Assembly (NCBI GenBank): GCA_944989445.1
Contig: CALYLW010000431.1
Location: forward strand, 124,001 to 188,000
Reading direction: 5' to 3'
From: Ampullaceana balthica
Lineage: Eukaryota; Mollusca; Gastropoda; Lymnaeidae
DNA: 64,000 nt
This document shows positions 46,600 through 58,499 of this stretch, in pieces. The notes beneath the pieces are model-generated. The model made no database searches, was not told the origin of the DNA, and saw only the letters and a program-made list of their open reading frames with translations. Numbering within the stretch: the stretch's first letter is position 1; every line of letters begins with the position of its first letter. A program made the translations under genes and the position numbers.

Positions 46600-49500
46600 C
46601 TAAGTTGGTTTGAAATGATCTTTCTCAGTCCTCAAAGCTCCCATAACTTTGATTGGATCAGTTTGTTTCACATGTTGCTGAACTGAAGGCTCTCTGATAA
46701 TTTCAAAATTAAAACATTACATTAAATTTTTTTATTAAAATTACCTGAAATTTAAACTAATATTTAAAGAATAGGTTAAATAAACTTTATGTTTATTTAA
46801 TCAGTCATTAAAAACTGAAAAAGATGTGTAGCAAGTCAATGTGAAAGGAAGGTTAAAACTAGAATGCATTAGATTTTATTGTCAGCTTTTAAGGGTGTGT
46901 CAAATTTTATTTTTATTTTACAGGAAGGGATGGGGGATTTGTTGTGGATTTAAATCAAATTTACAATTTATCTTTAAAAGGAGCACTCTTTAGAAGAAGT
47001 TAACCTACCGTACTCGCATAAAGGGATTGAATGAAAGCTCCTCTTTAATAGTTGAAGGAATAGTAGGTTCTCCATTTTGCCTTTGTTTCTGTAAGGAAAA
47101 ACTTTCTTAATTAATTGTGGCTCAATAGAATTCATGCCAGATAATTTGTGGCATGTGTAATTTAACAAATATAAATATTCTCTTTTACCATAATACATGA
47201 AACTAATGATTCCATATATTAATGTTCTACATAGCAGAAAGGAATCCTGTGCTTATTTTATTCTGTATTTTAATCTTAGAAGCATTGTGGGAGTAAAAAT
47301 ACCCCAAACTTGAACATAAATGTTCATAATATCATAACCCTATGATTTGTATAACAGTATCCTTAGAATTGGTCCTACCAATGCCAGATTCAGCCTCTCA
47401 GTAATTCTTTTATTGTCAGGCTCAACACTTGCTGCAAACTTTAGATTGTTAACTGTATACTCATGTCCACAGTACACTTTCTACAAAAAATAAATAAAAG
47501 AGCTAAAAACAACGAAAAACAATTTTAAGTTTTAAAACCTCAATCAACAAATTAAAAAATAAAACAAACCCGTAAAAACAAAGTTTTTGACTATAAATTC
47601 CTTATATATGAGACATAACTAACAGTATTGATTATGTTCAAACGCGACAAACATTTACAGACTGAATCTGTCTTAACTCCCCTTTGCTTTATAACCGAGG
47701 GGGGGGGAGGGGAAAGGTCTGGTCACTGATCGCTGGACCGAGCTCAGCGTGACACGTGAAATGTAAACAAAAGCACGCCGGTACATCGACGATGTGGCGT
47801 CAACGCGCGAACTGAACTGTCACGTGAAAAACAAACAGTGAAATTGAATTACATATGTCGTATAGAGATAAACTAAAAATGCATTAATTTAATTACGGTA
47901 CGTTCGATCGATCTGAAATTTTGATACGATGCATTGTTAGGTGACACAAGTCTATGTGCCAAATTTCAGCTCGATGGCATCACGGGAAATGGGTCATTTT
48001 TACTTTTGTTTTTCCGCCCGCCTGCCCTACGTACGAAGAGATGACGACAGACAGAGAGAGAGACAAGATTTCGAAGTTAATATAAGGGATTTAAAAAAAG
48101 GTTATGGTTCAAAATCAGCTTAACACTTAATGCTCATTTTTGGAATTGGCTTGAGATGTGGAATAATATATTTTTGATCATGTGCAAACGAAGAGAAGCC
48201 TCCAAGACCCTTGTTTCCTACCCAAAGGCTATGGGTAGTTCAACTATAAAAAAAGTGATTTTTCAATTTTGGTGGTGTTAAAATTGCTGTAGAAATCTTC
48301 TCTTCTCACATATTACATTTTTAAAATATGTATTGGGATTATGGTTCATTTGATTCTATAAAATGTGTAGTCAAAAAGTTTAACTGCTCACAGCCTAACG
48401 TGGTTCACTTCTCCTACGTAGTACAGGCTATAACTTTAAAAATGAGTATGACACTTACTAAAGTCTCCAGGTTACAAATTAATCGAAATACATTAATGAA
48501 GTAAAGACACCTACTGTCTCAGGTGGCAAAGAACTGAGTATTTCTATCAAGGCTTTATACATCTGATCTGGGGTGCCCTCAAAAAATTTCCCACATCCAG
48601 CAACAAAAAGAGTGTCACCTAATTGTAAACAAAGGTACATTCTTTTGCATAAAAATGTATAGTAACAGATACTGATTTTTCAAAAAATGCTTTTAGTATG
48701 TCAAAAATATACATGATTAAAGAAATCTTATAATTTTAAAGAAAGAAAAAACATGGCATTTAATTAAGACACTGCTCATTTCAATTTTAGAACTGTAATA
48801 TATTATGCACATAATGTAAACAAATAAAAAAACACCACAAAAAAACCCACAAAACATTTAAGTGCTTAAAAAATATAAGAAACAAGATACAATGAAATAA
48901 TAATGAGTTTATAAAAGTTTTTGCTGCAACTATATCAAACCTGTAAAGACTGCTGGATCTGATCCAGATGGTCCTGTCACATAATAGCAAATGTGGCCAG
49001 AAGTGTGACAAGGTGTAAACAGACATTTTACATTTAGGTTACCAATCTATGAACAGAAAAATTATTTACCAATCTAGAAATAGAAAAATTATTTCATTAA
49101 GCTATTTAAATATTTTAAATGAACTGAACCCTTTAGTGAAACAAACGTCAAGTCCAGGTAAATTGATCAGACTAAACAAAAATTAGTTTAATTGTCCTAA
49201 ATTAGATTTTGGAAGCAATAACTCGATTTTAATATTCCACCCTCTAGAATAGACTTTGCTGATCAGATAAAACTAAAAAGACTTTGGGCAGATCTAGCAG
49301 GATTGAGATTGGCTGGTTGGTCTTTGTACCAGCTAATTAGGTTACTTCTTGGATTTCAAGCTGATTTTACCATTTCAATGAAAGTCTCCATTTATAGTTT
49401 TGTTTTATTTTTGTTGGGACCTAATGGTCACTCATTATTTATTAACTTGAAATATTCTAAATTCTGGAGTAAACCCAGTTAAATATTCCAAGCAGTTTTT

Positions 49501-52496
49501 TTCCACAATGGATCTGATTTAAACTCAAAGTAACACAAAATTGCAATTGCATGTATATATCTATTACAAGTGTTAATATGCTTGCATTGTGCATGGCTAG
49601 ATTGTGAAATTCAGTGTTTCTTATTTACTAACAGAATATACATAGTTTTATATTTGCACTGTAATCTTTTTATTTTGTTATATTTTCAAAGTTACATAAC
49701 TCAAACTAACTGTATAATTAAATTCTACCTTGATTTCATCTCCATGAGTGACCTTTCGGTTCAAAGCACCAATTCTGGAATCACCTCCCACCACTTCTTT
49801 ATTTCCTACAGCTTTGATTAACTGTTCATTTCCACCAGCATGATCCCTGATAAAAAGCAATACACTACAAGCTTGAATAAAATGTTAAACATGAAAGTGG
49901 TTATCAGCAAAAGACAAACAAATACAAACCCAAATTTAATATTTCCCTTTTCATTTTTAAATGAGTTCTAGCCTCATGCACGTAATTAAAATTGTATTTT
50001 CAGACCCAAAATTAATAAATACTTTGAGTTGAGATACACTTAAATAATATTTTTTTAAAGTGAAAATTAAAAAACCATAAGAATAAAATAAATTGATTTA
50101 GTTTTAAGGTATGAGAATGTTAACTGAATGACTGATTACATAGTTTGGGGAACAAAGAATAGCTAAATTAGTATGAATGGCACAAAAATGTGATTTGAGT
50201 GTGTATGAATTTATTTGAAATAATCCAACAGACATAGAGCATTTTTAATGAGTGATCTGAAACAATCTAAACAAAATAATTTTTGGGCTGTTTTTAGCTA
50301 AATTAACATCGAGGATAAAGAATCAGACAACCTTTGTAAAAGTGAAACACATTCAATAAATGAAGTCATTCTTAAAAAAGGCAATATGTGAATATTGTGA
50401 ATGTGTTTTGATGGAAAGTTTTAATAATCAGTCTTGACTCTTGACACAACACCACAAAGACACCACTTACAAAATTTGACAGAGTCAAAAGTATATTATT
50501 TTTATTATAGAATTATGTTATCTGAATTATTTAATTTTATCAACATACAAAGTATTTTAAAGACATATATTTAAATTTAAAATGAAAACAGTGAACAAAA
50601 TATCCTAAGTGACTTGATGCAACTTTGTATCTACAATAGATTTAGATCAAAATAAATAGCTATAATTATTGGCATAAAATATAATGAGTAATGATCTATT
50701 TCAATTATAATAGCTATTCGGGATGACAATATCAATTTTCATTAAATTGCAGAATTTTACATACCATGGTTTTGGTGTTTCATTTTATTTAACACTCTCA
50801 CTTGGGACACAAGATTATGCAGTACAAAATTACATTAACATTAAGCACTTTTGATGCATGTCAAAAATCTGAACAGACTAGGAAACATTTTTGTTTTGTG
50901 GGACAGCCCATGGTTACTGATACTGCCTAGTTAAAAATTATCACCTTATTTTTCAAATAATGATGCTAGAATTTCCATAAAATATTACCAGTGATGATGA
51001 GTTGTGAGAACAGTTGTCAAATTTAGCCCATCTTGCTGAAGAGCTTCTTCAACCTAGATTTCGATTTTAAATTTTTAAGAAAGGAAATATTATTAAATTA
51101 TATTATATAATAAATTATATTATTAAATATTTTATATTTATTTTTGTATATTGAATATTGTTAAATATTTCAAATCAAAACTTCATCAGTCTTCTGTGTT
51201 CCCTTTGCGGCTCACGTAAACTTTACGAAATATAAATATCAAGGATTACTTTAATATTTCCATATCAGGTTTAATGACCCATAGTGCTTCAATGCGGCTC
51301 TCAACTATTTTTTAAATATTTTGAAATGGCTCTCAGTTACTACAGGTCTGACCACCCCTGGTCTAAACAAATGTTGAAGATAAGTTTTTTAAAAGAAATA
51401 ATGTGTTAACATTTAACTTATGACATATCATCAATAATTATTATTAATAAATGATGCATCTATAAATTTTAAATAAAGTATTAAAAACTGAAGTATGCAA
51501 ACAAAAATTAAGTAAGCATCAAAATATTGATTTGACTAATATGAGAAACATAAAGGCTACATCCCTATCAATAAAAAAATAAATATATATAAAATTCAGA
51601 GGTTGAGATTCATATGTGTAAATGCAAAATGAAAGAAATGAATTGAGGTAAAAAAAAAGATTTTAAAAAACCACGTTTTTATAAGTGTACTAAAGTACTA
51701 AAGAAGAAAATAATTTAAAACTAATAAGTTCAAGTACTTTCATATAATATGACTAAAAACGTTGGGCGGGGGCTTATGAGGCTTTACATATGCAGTTCAC
51801 TCATTCTCTCACTTATAGATATCTTTTTTGCCTTCTTAATTATAAATCTTTAATTTTTATACCAAACACCGCCCCACGTTTTTAGTCATATTATATGAAA
51901 GTACTTGAACTTATTAGTTTTAAATTATTTTCTTATTTTTAGTACACTTATAAAAACGTGGTTTTTAAAAATCTTTTTTTACTTCTATTTATTTTATTCT
52001 TTTTAGTCCACTTACAAAAACGTGGTTTTTAAAAATATTTTTTTACCTCTATTTTTTAATATACCAAACACCTCATAAGTGACCGCCCAACGTTTTAAAA
52101 ACACAGTGATGTGGACATGGGGTGAACTCATGGATGTCAACAAAAGCAGATGGTACAGATGCTTATATATAGATAAACTAAAAAGTTCAATAATTTAATA
52201 ACGGTACATTCGATCTGAAATTTTGATACAATGCATTGTCATCCAAGATCTATCTGTGGTAAAATTTTGAGATCTCTAGGACCATCAGAAGTGGTTTAAT
52301 TTTACGTTGGCAGATTGAAAAATTGTGGACAAACAAATCCACAGGAACGAAAGCGAGTTAATAAAACGTGGTTAAAAAAAACCAAGATAACCTTGTCCGG
52401 CTCAACAGGGTCAACAACAGCACACTGGTTGGATGTCTCATCAATGATGAGGTACATATAATTGTCCTCTAGGGCTGGTAATAGTTTTACTTTCAT
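46600..52496 (-). CDS. HAGH: Hydroxyacylglutathione hydrolase (glyoxalase II), 8 exons
   Basis: Hydrolyses S-D-lactoylglutathione to D-lactate and glutathione, the second step of methylglyoxal detoxification, in cytosol or mitochondria. Exons in coding order: 52496-52392, 51053-50989, 49846-49729, 49046-48941, 48618-48515, 47480-47379, 47088-47009, 46693-46600. All are GT-AG; 774 nt, 257 aa, close to the 260 aa of the cytosolic form. Metallo-beta-lactamase ligands are present: HHHWDH (54-59), H110 in 'PCHTSGH', D133 in 'GDTLF' and H172 in 'YCGHEY'. 'NPFMRVR' and the C-terminal 'TEKDHF' fit the glutathione-binding domain. The start is the ATG giving the usual 'MKVKLLPAL' N-terminus. The frame continues upstream to an AG acceptor at 52562-52563, so an upstream exon with a mitochondrial leader is possible. 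MLH1 is convergent, 818 bp away. Confidence 0.97.
47600..48092. repeat. Core-module repeat, copy 3 (HAGH intron)
   Basis: The ends TAAATTCCTTATATATGAGA and ATATAAGGGATTT match copy 1. The core at about 47895-48000 includes GGTACGTTCGATCGATCTGA and ATCACGGGAAATGGGTCA. It lies between HAGH exons 5 and 6. The G-rich run 47699-47714 is inside it. Confidence 0.75.
51650..51983. repeat. Foldback element, copy 1 (HAGH intron 1)
   Basis: Long inverted arms, about 51650-51773 and 51871-51983, surround a loop of about 97 bp. The arms share AACTAATAAGTTCAAGTACT and TTCATATAATATGACTAAAA and are almost identical as inverted copies. A further partial arm with CCACTTACAAAAACGTGG follows at 52007-52030. Confidence 0.85.
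52130..52390. repeat. Core-module repeat, copy 4, next to the HAGH exon 1 donor
   Basis: GGTACATTCGATCTGAAATT followed by TTGATACAATGCATTG is the shared core. The right end, CGAGTTAATAAAACGTGG, reaches about 52370, within about 20 bp of the splice donor at 52391. It is an inverted relative of 60233-60490. Confidence 0.75.
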
Positions 52497-52739
52497 TTCA
52501 GTGTGAAAGATAGTCTTAGATGTTGATGAAATCTTGCACAATCCAAGGGAAATTTGTATCACTGTAAAATATATATACCTTGTATATATAATAATTATAA
52601 TATATATTCGTTATAATGTATATGTATCATATAGTATTGTATATGCATAGGCTATTTTATGATTTTTCCTGTATTATTATTATTTTTTAAATGATTAAAT
52701 CAATGATATTTATAATCTATATATATAATTCACCAGGAC

Positions 52740-53045
52740 AAGCACAAGATGTGTGTAAATAAGCATGACGAATGACACTTGTTTTGGGTCGTCGACCAAT
52801 CACTGTTTATGGTATACAAGCGATGGTAGTAAAGGGTGGGGGCGGGGGCGGGGGGCAGGTAACAACAACAGCAGTGCACATGTCTCGAGGCCAACAAGGC
52901 GTCAGCGATTCCACCCCCCCCCCACGTTCACTCGTGTTGTTTTCATTTCTTGGTGCTGCTGTTTGTGTCCCTTCCCCCCCCCCTTCTTTGCATTATTTAT
53001 GAGCAAGTCTGCGGCGTATGCTATGCCGCGGGTCGTATGTAGTTA
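52740..53045. other. GC-rich, G/C-tract-rich segment
   Basis: A G-rich run (GGGTGGGGGCGGGGGCGGGG, starting at 52836) and two C-runs (about 52913-52923, 52973-52983) stand out. A CCAAT motif is at 52797-52801. It lies upstream of HAGH exon 1 and directly before a LINE fragment, so it could be a HAGH promoter region or part of the LINE. No coding call is made. Confidence 0.35.
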
Positions 53046-53760
53046 ATTCGTATCAAGATGACGAAGTGAACGTCAGAATTGCCAGAGCCAGCTCCACTTT
53101 CGGCAGGTTGTACCCTAGTGTCTGGAACAGAAGAGGCATTACCATCCAGACCAAGTTGAAAGTGTGCTCCCCACACTGCTATATGCTTGTGAAACTTGGA
53201 CTGTTTATCAGCGCCATGCAAGAAAGCTTAACCACTTTCATATAACAAGCCTCAGGGAGATTCTCGGCATAAAGTGGCAGAACAAAATTCCAGACACAGT
53301 GGTACTGACCAAGGCAGGTCTCCCCAGCATCGTCACCCTCCTGATGCAGACCCAGCTTTGCTGGGCAGGGTACGTTGTCCGAATGCCAGACGAGAGACTG
53401 CCAAAGAGAATCTTCTATGGTGAGCTCCAGTATTGCCAGCGGTCCCACGGTGGGCAAAAGAAACGCTTCAAAGACACACTGAAAGCCTCAATTAAAGCGT
53501 TCGCCATCAATCCAGACACGTGGGAACGAGCTGCAATGGACCGATCCACCTGGCGCTCTTCCATCCACGAAGGTGGCAGGTCATGCGAGGCAAACCGGAT
53601 CACGGCAGCAGAAAAGAAGAGGCAAGCCCAAAAGGCCCATGCTGTCAACCCTCCAGGAGATGTTGCACTCGTCCCTTGTCCCTTCTGTTCCCGAACCTTC
53701 CGTGCAAGGATCGGCCTAATCAGACATCTGCGCACGCACAGACAACCCTCGGATGACTAG
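53046..53760 (+). mobile_element. LINE C-terminal region with C2H2 zinc finger
   Basis: 'DDEVNVRIARASSTFGRL' leads, across a frame change near 53165, into 'VLPTLLYACETWTVYQRHAR' type sequence and 'GIKWQNKIPDTVVLTKAGLP', the C-terminal region of non-LTR reverse transcriptases. The frame 53164-53760 is open for 198 codons and ends with a classical finger, 'CPFCSRTFRARIGLIRHLRT' then H. The family is conserved but this copy lacks its RT core. Confidence 0.85.
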
Positions 53761-54270
53761 AGTGGTCCTCGTCGTATCGACGGACAAACGAACATCTAGT
53801 TAATTATAATTCATTGAATCAGGTAAAAGTGCAATTCAGGTGTGTATAACATTTTGCAGCACAATATAATTTTCTCCTGAAAACTTACATTTTTAATATA
53901 TTAAATTCAATAATAATTAATATGACGTAATATTTTAGCTATCACAGTATTCATTTTCAGCTTTTTAAAATTTCTAAGGCATTCTTTTAGCTTTTAATGA
54001 TACGTAGCGACATAGCTCAAGCATGATGCGTCCATTTTATTTATTTATCAGCCTCCTTGCCTTGTCAAAATTACTTCACTAGTAAGCCAACTATAATTTT
54101 CTAACGTTTTTTTATCTAAATTGAAGAATCAAGAAACGCAACAAGAAATCAAATTTTCAGAAAATCTCATATAACATACACCCTTACTAATGAAATAATG
54201 AGGCAATAAGGACAGAAGGATAATATTAATTCTAACTTGGAAATACAACACAACGATAATCTAATTCTAA

Positions 54271-56098
54271 GGGGCCGTCCATAAATGACGTCACGCAATT
54301 TTTGACCCCTCCCCCTCTCGTCACAAAAACTTAGCCCCCCCCCTCTAAAATACGTCACAAATCTTTTACCCCCCCCCCAAATTTTTTTATTATTTTCTAT
54401 TTGGAAATAAGTATGTTTCAAATCACTTTTATTGTCATTTAAGTATTTATTATTTATTAATGAAGATCTACATTGTAATATCGTAACCCGCGTGAAGCAT
54501 TTTTAAAAAACGTTTAATCGGCCTTCAGAAAACGAACTGCATTAACATCCTTAGATTATATTTTATTTTAATGCATACAAATTAAACATTGACTATTAAT
54601 CATCACGGTTAACGTCTTTGTTTAGAAAAAAAATTATTTAAAAATAATATTTTTTAAATATTTTTTTTTAAATCCCTCAATTGACTGGCGGGCATCCCGT
54701 AAGAAAGAGGTCGGCAAACAGAGGTAAATAACCTCATTTGGGGTCAAAAAGGGAATTCTTGGGGGTAATGCAGACTCATTTGGGACATATAACATCCACT
54801 ACAATCCACTAGATATATTAAAATATGTCATGTGTACGTGTACGCTTGGAACATATGCCCATTATTGAACCGGTTCCTTCCAGAAAATGAATTTTTTAAA
54901 ATTTGACAACTATGTAGATTTCTTACCTACGTACTATACGAAGACACCTAAATCTACCCTACTTTCATTTATATTGACACCAGTGTCAATAATCTTAATC
55001 CACATGACTTGTCTGTATCACGTATCCTTTCTGTGATATTTAAAATTAATGCCTTAAAAAAACTGAGCTAAGAAGAAAAGTTGTTTTGTGCTCCTCATGA
55101 ATTGCGATGTCAAGAATTTGATGCATTCAATAAAGTTAATGAATACTTGACTAATTTTAAATGAGCTCATTTGCCATTATATCTAGAACAGTGCTTCTCA
55201 AACTTTTTAGTATGGCGGACCGGCAGGAATTTTTGCCATTGCACCAGAGACCGGTGCACTATTTTCCCTACACTGACAATTTTGTATGTCCTTTTTTTAG
55301 AACATCTGCGGACCGGCAGCGGATGGCCCACGGACCGGCACCGGTCCGCGGACCACCACTTTGAGAAGCACTGATCTAGAAGACTAGAATGGCCAGGGGC
55401 GTTTGACCAAAAACCAATCGAACAATTATATCAAACTTAAAACGTTTTTAATTCTATCAAATAGATTCCCTCCCCCCCCCTCCCCTTTTAAAGAAAAAGG
55501 ATATTCTGTGTCGTTTTGACTTAAAATATCTACACATAATCCTATTCTGATCATTTTTTGACACTTGTCATGCTTGTAAAACTCACCAGTAGCATTTTCG
55601 GGTGGGGGGGGGCCTAACGACGCTCCCCCAAATCCCCGAGTCATGTGAGCAGGACCTAAAGTCTGGGGGTTTGGGGGGGTAACGCACACATAAACTTGTA
55701 TATTTTGGGGTAACGGGCAAAAAAGTCCATGAGAGAACCAAACGGAGCTGCGGTTACATCACAAATGCTTTGATGTCAACATCAAACGACGCAGTGTAAC
55801 AATTTCATATATTATCTTGTGGATTCTCAAACTTAAGGATTATAATTAGATTTAATTTTCATGTCTTGATAGCTTACGCCAACCAGCGTCTGATGGCCTA
55901 CCGACTGGCACATTGAGAAGCACTGATTTTTTTTTAAAAAAGTCATTTCATTAAATAAATTGTAAGCCACCAAATATTTCAGTGGAAGTTTTATTTAAAG
56001 TTACCCTTTTGATGTGACGTCACATTTCTTCAACCCCCCTCCTTCCCCCTCGTCACAATAGTGTGACCCCCCCCCCAGGTGCGTGACGTCATTTAATA
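54271..56098. repeat. GGGGCCGTCC MITE, split by a nested insertion
   Basis: The left half, 54271 to about 54510, and the right half, about 55940-56098, align in order with 58087-58498, for example ATATCGTAACCCGCGTGAAG and GTTTTATTTAAAGTTACCC. About 1.4 kb, including the hAT MITE at 55189, lies between the halves. The right terminal GGACGGCCCC is lost. A small LINE scrap resembling 290-325 precedes it at about 54225-54262. Confidence 0.7.
55189..55373. mobile_element. 185-bp hAT MITE with perfect 8-bp TSD
   Basis: The left end CAGTGCTTCTCAAACTTTTT and right end AGTTGAGAAGCACTG-like (CTTTGAGAAGCACTG) are hAT-type inverted repeats. ATCTAGAA flanks both sides (55181-55188, 55374-55381). An eroded second end with ATTGAGAAGCACTG is at 55910-55923. 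Confidence 0.9.
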
Positions 56099-56099
56099 C

Positions 56100-58086
56100 A
56101 ACCCTCAGAAACTCAGATAGATTAGTCTGATTAGACAAGGAGATAAAACATTTTTATTATTATGCTGCTAGAATAAACAAAAAATTCTTGTTCTCGTTCT
56201 TCCTAACTAACTGAAACACAATTCAGACATGGAATTGAATAATTGAATTAATGATTAATGGATTGCATGATCATGATCAAACCAAAACTCTATCCGATCC
56301 ACATTTAAATAAAAATGCAAGACTAGACAATGAATATGACCAATATAATTATAATGTAAACCATAACCATAATGATACTGACATACTGTAACTAATAGTA
56401 CTAACTAATAGTCACAGTAGTAATAGTAAGTAATAATATCAATACTTACGACTTAAACTTAGTAGTAATTGATTTGGATAATTTTTACTTTTTACTTTTT
56501 ACTCATTTTACCTTTACGAAAAATGCTCGACACCGCTTTACTGTTTCTCAGCATTGACCCGTCTACGATTTCTTTAAAAGCTTTTTTTTTAAATTTCAAC
56601 TAATTAGAGCATTTAGAGGCTTCAAAAGCAGAAGTGGTCTAACAGAGTGCTGTTTTGTATTAACAGGTGTGCGTTTTTAAAATGTTGTTTACATTTCATT
56701 TGGTGTGCAAAGAGATGACTCAGCTGTTTTTAATGCTCATAGTTCATAGCAGTAAAAAAAAATCCTTCTTTATGGTGAGAAAACGCGGTGAAGAGTAGCT
56801 TGCTCTTGGGCGAAGTCATTCCCCCCTCGCCCCTCTCACTTCTCACCCAAGGCGTAGCTAGCAAAATATTTTGAGCCCGGGGGCAAATTTAAAATGTGCG
56901 CATACCTCGTTTAATCACATTATTTATTAACTCTGATAAGGTAAAGCAAATCTAAATTTAAAAGTTGTATTGAAAGGAAGCAAACCCACACCAATTACAC
57001 CATTCATGCACTTAGTCACCGTGGAATACCAACAAAAATAAATTTACATATTTATCTTTTAAAATTGCTATTGCTAATTAATTTGCAGTAAAATTGTCAG
57101 ATTTGGAAAGAAATAGTCTCAACAAAAAAAAGAAGATGTAAATACATTTCTAGTATACCTCATTTGATTTACTTAGCTGCACTTTGCAATCTTTAATTTC
57201 CGTTAAAAGTTCGTAGGCATTTATTTACATATCGGAGTAATTTACAAACATGTTCAATTTCGACACCAGTATCGAAAAAAAAAGAGTTAACTTCCATCAG
57301 AATTCAAAAGCTTGCGTTCATATCTTTTAGTCGTAAAAACGTGTAGACATCTTCTGCTTATGTCAATCAGCTAAGCTCTTACAACGAGCACAATTTCTTC
57401 TGCTCCTGAAAGTCCTGACCTCTTTTGCAAGTTTTGCAGGCATCTACCGATGTCACTTTACACTTTATTCCACATTCTGTGCGTGTTGTTTTAGCGTTTT
57501 CTACATCAACTTGATTTATATTGTAATGACTAATTCCTGCTTAAGTGATCCAAAATCAGTTACTGCTTCCTCGAAATTCATAGTAATTAGTAGCATCTTG
57601 TTAGCGTTACAGCATATGCACAAAATTTTCCGAAAATGATACACAGAATTATAATAAATCTATAATTTAAAATTTAATAAGCATGCCCGTAATTGTTTTG
57701 AAAGACTTATGGGTTCAGACGTCATATTTGAGACTTCAAATTATTTTTCTAGCAGCCCTGCTGGTGCATATTGACCTTCATGGATAGCTTTAAACTGCTT
57801 CTGATCGTGCATTACAGCGTATTTCAGACTCACAGCTTTTTTGAAACCCAATTTATAAGTAATTGTTGAATGAGATAATAATTTCTATTTTTTAAAACAA
57901 TTCAATAAATATGACAAGCAGATCCTGTTTAGCTGAAAGTGCTCCTGCTAAGTTTAGGCCGTGGTTTGTCTAATCTGACAATGCTCTGTGATTTCTTTCA
58001 CACATTCGTATTGAAGGCCGGATCTATGACCAATCACCACAATAGCATTGTCAAAATATTGTACCTGAAGTCGGCAAAAGAAGTAT
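56100..58086. other. Intergenic, probable degenerate transposon
   Basis: At 56850-56885 the text AAGGCGTAGCTAGCAAAATA with GAGCCCGGGGGCAAA resembles the start of a hAT-type repeat. The minus strand at 57950-57300 has short coding-like runs such as 'KYAVMHDQKQFKAIHEGQYA' but many stops. No intact ORF; assignment is uncertain. Confidence 0.35.
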
Positions 58087-58498
58087 GGGGCTGTCCATAA
58101 ATAACGTCACGTCACGCGATTTTGGCCGATTTTTCACCCCCTTCCCCTCGTCACACGTCGTCACAAAAAGTTAGACCCCCCTCAAATATTACGTCACAAG
58201 GCTTTGACCACAAATTAAAAAAAAACTTTTTTCTATTTGAAAATGAGCATGTTTCAAGTCACTTTTTTTGTTGTTTAAGTATTTATTTAATGTGAGGCTG
58301 CACGCTAATATCGTAACACGCGTGAAGCCACGTAAAACGTCATTAAATAAATTGTAGGTAATCAAATATTTAAGTGCTACTTTTATTTAAAGTTGCGTGT
58401 TTTGACGTGACGTCCCAATTCTTAACCCCCCCCCCTCGTCACACATCGTCGAAATGTGTGCCCCCCCCCCAGGTGCGTGACGTTTTATGGACGGCCCC
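58087..58498. repeat. GGGGCTGTCCATAAA MITE, complete copy
   Basis: GGGGCTGTCCATAAATAACG and the right end CGTTTTATGGACGGCCCC are inverted repeats around a 412-bp element with C-runs and CGTCAC motifs. TAT flanks both sides, a possible 3-bp duplication. Confidence 0.8.
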
Positions 58499-58499
58499 T

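Noticed and set aside
48787..49026. Hydrophobic minus-strand ORF
   Set aside because: It overlaps HAGH exon 4 in another frame and extends into T-rich intron sequence; no support as a membrane protein gene.
52302..52562. HAGH reading starting at 52562
   Set aside because: The codon there is GTG spanning a splice acceptor, not a start; the first in-frame ATG is at 52496 and matches the family N-terminus.
53179..53735. Long ORFs on both strands over 53164-53760
   Set aside because: Only the plus-strand 198-codon frame carries LINE and zinc-finger signatures; the minus-strand frames are antisense shadows.
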